A DNA stretch of 64,000 nt from Sciurus carolinensis (Eukaryota > Chordata > Mammalia > Rodentia > Sciuridae), in NCBI RefSeq assembly GCF_902686445.1, contig NC_062226.1, positions 10,760,001 through 10,824,000 of the forward strand, given 5' to 3'. The position numbers were made by a program, and so were the translations under genes. Positions within the stretch are counted from its first letter, which is position 1; every line of letters starts with the position of its first letter. Below the pieces are notes generated by a model that was not told the origin of the DNA, searched no databases, and worked only from the letters and a program-made list of their open reading frames with translations. Positions 24,735 to 34,079 of the stretch are shown here, piece after piece.

Positions 24735-24880
24735 TGGTGGATAGAGCATTAGGGGTGGCAATATGGAGATCTAGATTCTTTTTGGGTGCTACCACTCATT
24801 GGTGCTTGAGGCAGGGGACTTCTCTGAGGGCTTTCATGTCTTCATGGATAAATTGAGGGCATTGAATGAGTTCTTTACTG
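24735..24880 (+). repeat. Probable MIR, sense
   Basis: 'gatagagcattaggggtggc' with 'atggagatctagattc', then 'ctctgagggctttcatgtct', follows a diverged MIR. Confidence 0.45.
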
Positions 24881-25339
24881 TTGTTCTAGTTTTGATGCTT
24901 TCTAATTTTAGAATTATTCATTTGCTTTGCCAGGCCAATATAGGCAAGGGAGTAGACAGATCTATATATTTTTTTAGAATTTTCTGGTAGGTTTTTCAAG
25001 CAGATAAGTATTGCCTTATATCTGTCACTGTGACCTAATGTTGATCCCTAGCCAGGGGTGAGTGTCATTCTCACCACTTGGGTCGCTGAGCAGGAAAGGT
25101 GAGAAACTTGAGGCTTAGGTAGATGAAAGGTGTTTCTTTGGAAGGAAGTGTTGAGATGCATGGAACTACATGTTGGAAGATACGGTGGTTTGATAAAGCT
25201 TCATTTCTAACACCCCATATGCACTAAGGCAGAAGATGGATTGACATACATAGCTCAGCAGATAACTGGTTAGTAAGCTACAATATGTAGGGGCTGACAA
25301 AATGTTTCCATTTTACCTCTTGAATTTTATAATTGTAAA

Positions 25340-25510
25340 ATGATCATTTTTATTGTGTACCTACTATACCTGGTATGCTAATTACTTTATTTTATTTCTA
25401 ATCCTCAAAAACACTCTGCAAAGTGGTTTTACTGATTCTGCAGATGAGGTCAAAGAGTTATGATAACTTATGTATGCGAGTAGCATATCTAGGATTTTAA
25501 AGTCCGGACC
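25340..25510 (-). repeat. MIR SINE, antisense
   Basis: 'tgtgtacctactatacctgg', 'cctcaaaaacactctgcaaa' and 'tgcagatgaggtcaaag' are in the order of the reverse MIR. Confidence 0.65.
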
Positions 25511-25834
25511 TTAATGTTTGTCTTCTCTCCCTTGCGTCATCTGCCTCTGCCTCTGTTGAATCAATCCTAACAGCTTAAAAACAAGTCCTGATATTCTGCC
25601 TTCCTACAAATAATATCCACCATTGACTCTTTATTCCTATTCAATTATTGTTGAATTCTCTACTTTGTGAAAGAGTTATCTACACACTGCAGTTTATTTC
25701 CTAGTAGTCTTCAGCCTTTCTCTTACTTGACATTCAACTAGAGCTCTTCCTATTGAGGTCATTTGAAACTTCCATATTGTTCAATGTAATAGACATTTTT
25801 TCTCTTCTCATCTTGATTCATGGATACAGATGAC

Positions 25835-26985
25835 CTATCCCTCTTGTTTGTTCTGCTTGCTGGTTCTTCTATTTTCCTTGATGGTCTCTGTCCTCCACCC
25901 ATCCTTTCAACTGGTGTTTCTATGAATGAGTCCTGGATGCTCTTCTGTTTCTTTGCGCTCTTTCTCTAAAGTGAATTCATCTTTACCATGGTGTTAAATA
26001 CCATCTGTGTGTAGATGATTTCCAAATTTATAGCTCCAATTCAAACGTTTCCTCTGATTTCCTAAGTAGTATGTTCAACTCTGTACTTGACATTTCTATG
26101 TAGATGTTTTACAGGCTTCTCAGACTTAACATATCTTAAATGGAACTCTTGGATCTCCCCCCAAAACTTAAGTCTTTCCTATCATTGAATGGTAATATTC
26201 TGCCTCTTTGCTTCTTAGTTTTCAGCAAGCCTATCATTCCTACCTGCTGACTATAACTTGAACTCTCTACCCCTCTCCATCTCTACTCCCCCTGCATGAC
26301 TTAATGTTACCTGGACTACTATAACAGCCTCCTAATTACTACCTCTGCTCTGACTTCTGCCTTCTTCCAAATTGTTCTCCACCTAACAGTTGGATAAAAT
26401 TTTCAAAACTATGAACTAGACTATTTTTCTCTTGATTAAAATTATTTGATGGCTTTCCATTACCTTTACCAAACAAACAAATAGAAACCCCAAAAAAGTC
26501 TTTATTCTTTACATGACCTATGAGGCAGGCACTCTGCATGACCAGGTGCTTGCTCTGTGCAACAACTTGCTGCCATTTTTTTTTTTTTTTTTTTTAATCT
26601 CCTGTGCTTTAGCTCTACTGGTATCATTTTAGTTCCTTGAACAAGCCTGGCTCCTTCTGGCATCCAGAATCTTTGCATAGCTCTTTTGTTCATCTGAAAC
26701 ACTTCAGACCCTTGCTTTCTGTATGGCTGCTCCATCCCTTTTGTATTTAGTTCATTATTGTCATCCCTGAAAAGCTGCCTCTGACAGACCTCATTCTCTT
26801 AATCCTCTAGTCCTCTGTTGTTTGCCTCTTTGAGACACTGTATGTTTTTTGGTATACTTGATTATTATTTCTTTCCAAGAAAATCGTAAGCTTTATGAGG
26901 GCATGGACCCTGTTTATATTGTTCACTGTTGTGTACCTGCACTTGTTACATTGCCCAGTGTAATTATAGATTAGTCTGCAAAATG
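25835..26985 (+). repeat. Long L2 LINE, ORF2 3' end to 3' UTR, sense
   Basis: The longest L2 copy here. Landmarks in order: 'accatctgtgtgtagatgat' with 'ttccaaatttatagctcc'; 'ctcagacttaacatatctta' with 'aatggaactcttggatct'; 'cctggactactataacagcc' with 'tcctaattac'; 'gatggctttccattacc'; and the 3' end 'cgtaagctttatgagggcat'. A 20-base T-run at 26576-26595 is inserted. Reading frames are broken and it is an inactive fossil. Confidence 0.85.
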
Positions 26986-27189
26986 GATAACTTAGCTGAA
27001 AGTATAGTAGGGTGATCCTGGCCCTGATCTTGGGTTTATTTCTGGAAATACTCAAATTTGGTGTCTGTAGCTTAATGTATAATCCATTTGCTAAGACAAC
27101 TATCTGCGTTCTTCACATACTATATTTCCTTAAACTCAGGTGACACTTCTCAAGGAGGCATTTAATTATGTTTCATACAGCATGGCAGA

Positions 27190-27370
27190 TGGGAAGGACA
27201 TTGAACTAGAAGTGGGTTTGGATTTTTGTCCCAGCCCTGATTACTTTGGGGAACAAAACCAAATTCTAAGCCTCAGTTTTCCCATCTGTAAAACAAGAGA
27301 TTTGAATGAGATGGTTTCTATGGTTCCTTCTGCTTTGAGCACTGTGAAATCTCTGATTCTTGTAGAAATC
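27190..27370 (+). repeat. MIR SINE, sense
   Basis: 'tgaactagaagtgggtttgg', 'aagcctcagttttcccatct' and 'gtaaaacaagagatttgaat' are the MIR 5', core and 3' parts in order. Confidence 0.68.
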
Positions 27371-27929
27371 ATGGATACCCACTGGAGATAAACCTGGAAA
27401 CTGTGACCTTTAAGGAAAGGATCCCTTCCCTAGTGATTTTTGTGAACGAGAGTGAGCACTCCCATAGAGACCTCAGCAAGTGGAGAGAATGAATGACGAG
27501 TTTCTTGGGAGATTTGGACCCTGAAAGTTAACCTCGGCCTGCCCCAACAGATTTTTAGTTTATTGGAAATTGTCCAAGGGAGAGATATATAGAGTCAACT
27601 GGTTTTGAGCTTTTGATTTCTTGTAATTCACATAATTCAGAATTTAAAAAGTGAATCAGTTGAGAATATTTTGTCCCCTTATGAGCTGTGTCACCCCACA
27701 AAGAATCTTTCATTTGAAAGCAAACTTGAATTACTTGGTCCCCCAGAGGACTACTCTTACTGATAAAATCAACAGATATGAGAGAAATAAGGTTGAATTA
27801 CTACTTTCATTCGTAAGTATTAGAAAGCTGAGTCAGGAAGAAGATTCTATGTAAGCACATGATTTTAATGTGGATTTTACTTTTTGATCAGTTGGTAATG
27901 GTTTTGTCTTCCTTTTATTAATTATTCCT

Positions 27930-28100
27930 ACTAAGGACTGACCTTTATGCAGATGTCAATTCCACTGATTCCCAAAACAGTCTTTGGTTTGGGTAGCAGT
28001 TTTTCATTGTTATTCCAGGTGAAGAAACTGAGGACTTACTCGTTTAAGTAACTCACTAAATTAAGGCCCCGTTAGCGGTGATTGACTTGGGCTCTGAACC
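27930..28100 (-). repeat. MIR SINE, antisense
   Basis: 'ccaggtgaagaaactgagga' with 'gtttaagtaactcac' and 'ttgggctctgaacc' follows the reverse MIR core. Confidence 0.6.
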
Positions 28101-28109
28101 AAGTAAATG

Positions 28110-29650
28110 ACTAATGAGTCTTTCTTTGAGCCTACAGTGTAGCTAAACACATTTTCCAGCATTTTAAATAGTTATGAAAAGATAGTAGGAAATTAATGAC
28201 ATCAAATTCATAAGTTGTGTTCATTGTGTCCTTTTCTTAGAGATCCTGAGTGTTTTCTTTTCATCAATGCCTTCTCTTTTAAGATGCTTCTCAGTATTTT
28301 TTTAAACACCCTATAAGTGAATTCATACCCTGAATTAAAAACCGAACAGTCATACTTGGTATGATCACATAGTAGTATTTTGCAAAAGCATGACCTTTTT
28401 TGTGACTCAGACTCATTCAGACCTGTTGCTTTAAATATTTTAATAAAACAGGTTTTCCGCTCCTCCATTGAGGCCCATTTTTCTCCCCAATCACTTTAAT
28501 TATGTGAGCTAGAATCCTGTTTCTCACACATCTTCAGTTCTCAACCTTGTTAAAATTAATCATATAATCCCCCTTTAAAACATAGTATTAAATCACCATA
28601 GTAACACAGTATCCAAGCTTTATAGATAAAACATAACAGCCATAAGAAGGTAGCATTTGGTGTCCCCTTGACAGCTCTATAACTTTTATAGAAATATGTT
28701 CCTTCTCCTGGCTGTGTAAGGTGTAGGGATGGCATTACTTACACCAACTTTATTACTACCTTGTTTAAAAATTGCCACCTTGTTTTTGTTCACCTTCCTA
28801 GTTAAATAAGGAGAGCTGAACACTTTTCTTTCTGAATTATTTTCCTATACTCTAACCACTCTCCAATGAATGGGATTGTTTCCTTAAGTATAGCTAGGCA
28901 GGGTCCTTGACCTTTGTACTGGGATACCTTGAAAATCCCTTTAATTTTCTTATATGACTTGCCTAAGGAAATTTTGGAGAGAAAGCCTATCCCATATTTG
29001 AAAACTTAATTCAAATAATATCCAAAGACTCAATAAGAATTCTGTTTTGGAAAGAGAAGTGGGGAAGCCATGGATTTTTCATTGCCACTAACCATTTATA
29101 AAGTAAATTATAGGTGATAGCATCAAGTTGAATATTTTACCAATTTGAGTTTTTAAAAATAAAATATAATGTGATATGTACAATATGAGTTGATGAGTCC
29201 CTTTGAATAATTGAGTGTCAAATTCTAAAATATTATGTTACTATAAATTTATGCATTAGAATTTGGCATGCTTACATTTTTTAAAAAAGGAGTCCAATGC
29301 AAGGTAACTGATAGACTGATTTTAAATAGTGGATTTTAAAATACTTTGCAGCTTTTAAAATGTTTCTATACTAATCTAATTAGTAATATGTTTTTAAATT
29401 TTTGATAGATATTTTCTATCTTATATTGCTTCTATGTATTATTTGCTACTTTTTTGCTTTGCAGGAATTTTTAGGATTTTTCTTTAATGTCTTTGCTTAA
29501 AATATTGCTTCCATTTCTTAAAAAGCACTTTGCAATGCTTAACATTTTGGTATTTTGGTCCTCTAAAGTATGAAATATGTTTTTCATAAATTCAGAAATT
29601 ATGAAAGAGGCAGGAACTTAGGAAAGTAATACCTAACCCTGCCCTTTTTC
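28110..29650. other. Unannotated intronic DNA
   Basis: AT-rich unique sequence. No exon or repeat recognised. Confidence 0.5.
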
Positions 29651-29659
29651 TTTCCAGTT

Positions 29660-29835
29660 TGAATGCCAGCTCCTCTTAGTAGCTCTGTGAACTTGATTCA
29701 GTTCTCTGCCTATTCTTCCCTTTAGTATCCTTCTCTGTAAAATGGAAATATCACTGAAATTCCAAGGTTGTTGTAGGAGTAAATGAGATGGTATATTAAA
29801 TATCTAACTGACACGTAGAAGTAACTTAAATGCTG
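29660..29835 (+). repeat. MIR SINE, sense
   Basis: 'agctctgtgaacttgattca', 'tatccttctctgtaaaatgg' and 'gttgttgtaggagtaaatga' match the MIR order. Confidence 0.68.
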
Positions 29836-29859
29836 CTGCTGCAGTTACTGTTAGTTTCT

Positions 29860-29963
29860 TCTTTTTTTTTTTTTTTTTTTTTTTTGCGGTGCTGGGGATT
29901 TGAACCCAGGGCCTTGTGCTTGTGAGGCAAGCACTCTACCAACTGAGCTATGTCCCCAGCCCC
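29860..29963 (-). repeat. ID SINE, antisense, young
   Basis: A T-run is followed by gcggtgctggggatttgaac and 'caagcactctaccaactgag', ending 'ctatgtccccagcccc'. A perfect 14-bp target-site duplication, tactgttagtttct, lies at 29846-29859 and 29964-29977. It lies about 425 bp upstream of the 120-bp DENND1A exon. Confidence 0.95.
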
Positions 29964-30049
29964 TACTGTTAGTTTCTGAACTAGAGTTGTCAGGTGAACA
30001 TTGTTAACAGTTGGCAGAGTGGCTGCTGGAATCAGCAGCTTTTTGCCAC

Positions 30050-30130
30050 TTCCCAGCTGGTACCTTAGGCAGTGACTTTCTTAGCTCTTTGTTCATCTAT
30101 AAAATGAAGTAGATAGAATGCATCTTTTCG
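30050..30130 (+). repeat. MIR fragment, sense
   Basis: 'cagtgactttcttagctctt' with 'tgttcatctataaaatgaag' is a MIR core. Confidence 0.5.
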
Positions 30131-30387
30131 GATTGATGGCCCGAATGCCGATGGTATGAGAGTGCCGATAATTTTTTTGGTGGTCATTAGAACAAACTGT
30201 CTTTTTTTTTTTTTTTTTTAAACTAGCTCACAGTCTGTTCCCTTGAAGTGTGTAAATTTTAAGTTCATTTATAAACTGTTCCAGTGAGAGAGGAAATGTT
30301 ATAGGTTCAATGACTTGTTGTGATTAGATATTTTATCAAGAAACTTACTGCACGTTCATCTCTCCCTTTGTTCTCCTTTTGCCACAG

Positions 30388-30507
30388 CCTCACAGTTAGC
30401 CAAGTTGGCCAGAACTTCACATTTGTACTTACTGACATTGACAGCAAACAGAGATTTGGATTCTGCCGGTTATCTTCAGGAGCCAAGAGCTGCTTTTGTA
30501 TCTTAAG
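30388..30507 (+). CDS. DENND1A: DENND1A internal exon (uDENN part, 120 bp)
   Basis: With the two bases carried over from the previous exon, this exon encodes [15 protein letters not shown], then [17 protein letters not shown], then AKSCFCIL, and ends with two bases of another serine codon. It matches DENND1A residues of about 61-101 (by recall). It differs from DENND1B, which has [17 protein letters not shown] and SGGTICLCIL. The motif [19 protein letters not shown] is the hallmark of the connecdenn uDENN domain. The acceptor is a long pyrimidine tract ending in gccacag and the donor is AAG|gtaaga, both strong. The length is 40 codons exactly and both boundaries are in the same phase, so skipping would keep the frame. 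There is no stop or frameshift. The next exon (expected to start ...YLPWFEVFYKLL) was not seen downstream. Confidence 0.96.
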
Positions 30508-31040
30508 GTAAGAGGGAGAGGCTTTGGCCATTGGTTCTGTGAAACAATGTCAGCTTTTGTGTTGTTCTTTTGTAATTAAGTTTTCCAGCCGTTGTTCTTA
30601 TTTTCCTGTTTCCTACAAGTCACTGCACTTGGGGAGAAGGACTTCGCAGTGTTGTTTTTGCACTTGGAGTTTTGCAGATAATTGTATTTATTTACTTGTA
30701 TCATATCCTTCGGGCGGGAAAGGCCCATTGCTCCTGTGTAGCATGTGGAAGCTGGAGAGTCCGCATGGCTTTAGTTCCTCCTGCTGTTATCTGGAGCTGT
30801 CAAAAATTAGCCTGTTAGGCTTTCCTGTGGACATTTTGTGTATGTAAGATTATTAATAAAGTATGTGTCTGCAGCTTGGGACATCTTGCAGACATGGGTT
30901 GTGTCCTCCTCTAAGCAACACCCTTGCCCCCTTTGGGTCAACGAATGAATAACTGCTTCCCAACTTGGCTACCTCTGTAGTGGTTTTTAAAAAGTGCAGA
31001 CTCCTGTAAGAAGGCTTCTTTAGGACTTCCGAAATCCCCT

Positions 31041-31370
31041 TCACACACCAGAGCCACACTGGCTTAATGCTCTGTTTCCTTCTGCCAGAGGGGTTAGTGT
31101 GTTCTGGGACTGGAGGATGTGTGGAAATCTGATTTTGGAACTGCTGGCTCTGTGGGCTCCTGCTGGGCGCCTCCTGAGGGGGAGGTAAAGGCATCCCACG
31201 CGCTCTCTTCTCCATCTGCCCTGGTTAAGTAGGTGTCGGAGGGGCCTGCCTCCTGTCTCTCTCTGCTCATGTGGAGCAGCCCAGGCAAGGCAGCAGGGAG
31301 GCGCCCATGACAAAATCCGGGCCCCAGGCTTGGCCTTGGCCCTGGGCCTGGGGATAAAAGGCCAGACCTC
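31041..31370. other. GC-richer intronic patch
   Basis: This patch has a higher GC content and several CpGs (for example cccacgcgctctc and ggcgcccatg), unlike its AT-rich surroundings. Overlapping open frames on the minus strand are what GC-rich DNA gives by chance. A TATA-like ggataaaagg lies at 31352-31361. Function unknown. Confidence 0.35.
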
Positions 31371-32029
31371 TATGGATTCCAGAAAGGGTAGTTCTCTGCT
31401 GTACTACTCTTTGCACTTCCTTTGTCTTCTCACCAAGAAAAGACCCCCCCTACTTCCTGTCCCTCAGACCCACACAACCACATGCCTTAGGGCAAGAGAG
31501 GTTACCTTTTGAAGAGCCTTTGCTCATTGTCAACCTGGACTGCTATGTGTTAGCATTTCTCTGTACCAACCTTATTATCATTCTTTATCAGTGAGGTCAG
31601 CTCTCTTCTGCACCAAGCATAGCATTCATAATCTGGGCACTAGAGACCAACTGCTGGAGAGCCATCAGGAAGCAGGCAGAACCTGTGTGCAGCTGTTTTC
31701 AAGCCTGCCTTTGCCTTCGTAGCCCATGCCCAATGACTACCTGCCCAGAGGACTCAACTTGGATGTCAGTGATTATATACTTCACAATTTGACAATAATG
31801 GCAATTTTTTTTCCTTTTAAAGAACTTTTTCTCTTCCATTTTTGTCTTTTGTATTTTAGCCTTGGCCAGGACACTGCTTTTATATTGTTCATATAAGGGA
31901 GGTGAGGGCTTAACCTGAGTTCTTAAGTTACACAAAAAGGGGTTTTTTCCAGTAATATTTTGGGCTACAATGTTTCTTTCTTTCTAAATTGGAGTGTGTA
32001 TGTACATGAGCACATACATGTGTACTCTT

Positions 32030-32162
32030 TTTAAAATTTTTTTTTCATTTTTAAATTTGTTTTAATTATACATGACAGTAGAATGCACTTTGATACATGT
32101 ATAATGGAATATAATTTCTCATTTTTCTGGTTATACATGATATAGAATCCCACTGGTCATAA
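32030..32162 (-). repeat. 5'-truncated L1 (3' end) insertion, antisense
   Basis: A T/A-rich tail is followed by 'ttaattatacatgacagtag' with 'aatgcactttgatacatg', a repeat I recall as common in squirrel genomes and attribute to L1. A perfect 14-bp target-site duplication, acatgtgtactctt, lies at 32016-32029 and 32163-32176. The family name is less sure than the insertion itself. Confidence 0.72.
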
Positions 32163-32254
32163 ACATGTGTACTCTTAATTAGGCACTATCACATTCACTC
32201 AGCAAATTTCTGAGAGTGAAAAACTGTTTAAAAATTTAATAGACTGATCCTCAG

Positions 32255-32286
32255 TATAAATAAATAAATAAATAAATAAATAAATT
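32255..32286. repeat. (TAAA)n microsatellite
   Basis: About eight uninterrupted TAAA units. Confidence 0.97.
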
Positions 32287-32479
32287 TATTTTAAAATTGC
32301 CCTCATCTGATTCTGGAGTTTGATTTTGTATGCCTATATGTGGGGTTGTGGGTCGTGGAGTTTGTGTCTGTGAGAAGCCAGTTGAGTAACCTTCATGCTG
32401 TCATCATTTAGAATGAAAAATAGTAGCAATTGGTGTGTTTTCTATTATACTCAGTTGGAACTATAGAGAAAAATTTGGT

Positions 32480-32620
32480 GGCTTAATTCATTCATTTGTT
32501 TGTCAACCCTTAATTGAATGCCTACTATTAGCTAGTTCCTGCCCTTGAGGAGTTCTCAGACTAGCAGGGAGATGGATGATCACATAATAGTGTGCTATGT
32601 ATAATACATAGGATGATCTC
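32480..32620 (-). repeat. L2 3' end, antisense
   Basis: 'aattcattcatttgtttgtc' and 'gaatgcctactattagc' with 'ctgcccttgaggagttctca' match the reverse L2 terminus. Confidence 0.6.
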
Positions 32621-33109
32621 AAGGCACAGTGTCTTCTTCTTGTTGACTTTCCAGTGCCAGAATATAGTGATTGGCACTAGAAATAAAAGTCTTATATGAA
32701 TTTGGGATATTCATTTTGTGGGTATTTATCATAATGGGAAATAAATTTCTCTTTGTCTTACCTAGCCTGAGCCTGAGCTGCAGCACTTTCCCTGTTTGGT
32801 TTGGGAACACTGATAAGTTTAAACTAGCATATGAACAGAAGGGTCTGTTGTTGGTGGCATGTCCAGTGGGGAGTAGTGGGTCTGCCCAGAGACTGAAGGA
32901 TAGTTTGGGACTGGTGAATTACGAGCTTTATCTTTTGTTGCTTTGTCTCTCTGCTTTCTTCAGATGATTTCTGTTTACATGATCTGTGCCTTGAGGGCTG
33001 GTCACACTTCACAATGTGCTCAGTGGCACAGCTCATGTCTGTGCATAAGCCACCTCAACTTTTGCTTTCCATTCTTCTCATGAGGGATGTAGCTCCCATT
33101 AGTGGTGTG

Positions 33110-33455
33110 TGTGAGAATCTGCCTCTGCCATCCCCAAATTTAGCTGCTTCTTCCCTGCCTGCTCTCTCAGGCTTATATACTTTGTGTCCCCTATGAACCA
33201 CTGTACCTTCTCTGCCTTCATACATCTACCCATTCTCTGAGAGCAGTCTTCTCCAGTTAGAGACCACATGATTCCCTCCTCTGGGCACACCCTACATGCT
33301 TTACATACCTCAGTCACACACTCATATGCTATGATCTTCCTGTGTCTTTGTCTATTGGATAATCAGCTCTTTCTGGTAAAATCTGAGTCTTAGCTCTGTA
33401 TCTCCAGCACTTAGAGTAGTGCTTGACCAAGCTACAGTGTGCCTGGTATTCAGAG
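33110..33455 (+). repeat. L2 LINE 3' end, sense
   Basis: 'ccttctctgccttcatacat', then 'tctgagtcttagctctgtat' with 'ctccagcacttagagtagtg', is the L2 3' UTR order, though diverged. Confidence 0.65.
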
Positions 33456-33785
33456 AAAGGGAGATGCACAGAGAATGGAAGGACAGGGTGCTGAAGTCTC
33501 TAAGTGAAAATATGGGCCTCATGGGCGATTAGTTCAACGAGGAAAAGTGAAATATAGTTATTGGAAGAAGCATAGTCCGTACCACCAAGCTCATTTCATA
33601 CCGGTTATAAGAGGTGCACCTTTGAATCTTGCAGGGGTGGTCCAGTGTTGAGTGGCAGATGTCATGTCCATAAAGCATTAGGTCATCTGTATTATGAAAT
33701 TTCTTAATTTCACAATGAAATGTTCTTTGACATCTTTTATACAATGTAACTTAATTTATTATTTTTAGTTTTATTTTCTGTCCCC

Positions 33786-33900
33786 ACCAGAGTGTAAACT
33801 TCAGGATGGTTGAGAGTTTTTATTCTTTTTTTCCACAGATGCATCGAAGGTTATCAAAAAATATCTGACCCATGGTAGGCACTTGATGAAGGAGTGAATC
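33786..33900 (+). repeat. L2 3' terminus, sense
   Basis: 'agagtgtaaacttcaggatg' and 'acccatggtaggcacttgat' with 'gaaggagtgaat' is a typical L2 end. Confidence 0.65.
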
Positions 33901-33944
33901 CCATTTATTTAAAATTTTAAAAAACTTCAAAAAACATTTTAAAA

Positions 33945-34072
33945 AATATATGTTTTTTTAGTTGTAGACGAACACAATACCTTTATTTTTATTTATATGT
34001 GGTGCTGAGGGTGAACCCAGAGCCTCACACGTACTAGGCGAGTGCTCTACCACTGAGCCAAAACCCCAGTCC
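33945..34072 (-). repeat. ID SINE with squirrel-type tail, antisense
   Basis: 'atttttatttatatgtggtg' with 'ctgagggtgaacccagagcc', then 'gcgagtgctctaccactgag', is the reverse ID. Confidence 0.9.
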
Positions 34073-34079
34073 AAACAAA

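Larger units (their letters stand above)
20109..30387 (+). other. DENND1A: DENND1A intron between the two exons
   Basis: This is a complete 10,279-bp GT-AG intron, starting gtagtg and ending gccacag. It contains MIR and L2 fragments, a 50-bp tandem duplication and one young antisense ID SINE near its 3' end. It interrupts a serine codon after its second base. Confidence 0.93.

Noticed and set aside
26576..26595. T-run inside the long L2, tested as a third tail-only insertion
   Set aside because: No direct repeat is visible on either side.
30853..31313. Overlapping minus-strand frames of 120 and 90 codons
   Set aside because: They lie in a GC-rich patch in two frames at once, with no domain and no splice context. 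Stop codons are scarce there because of composition.
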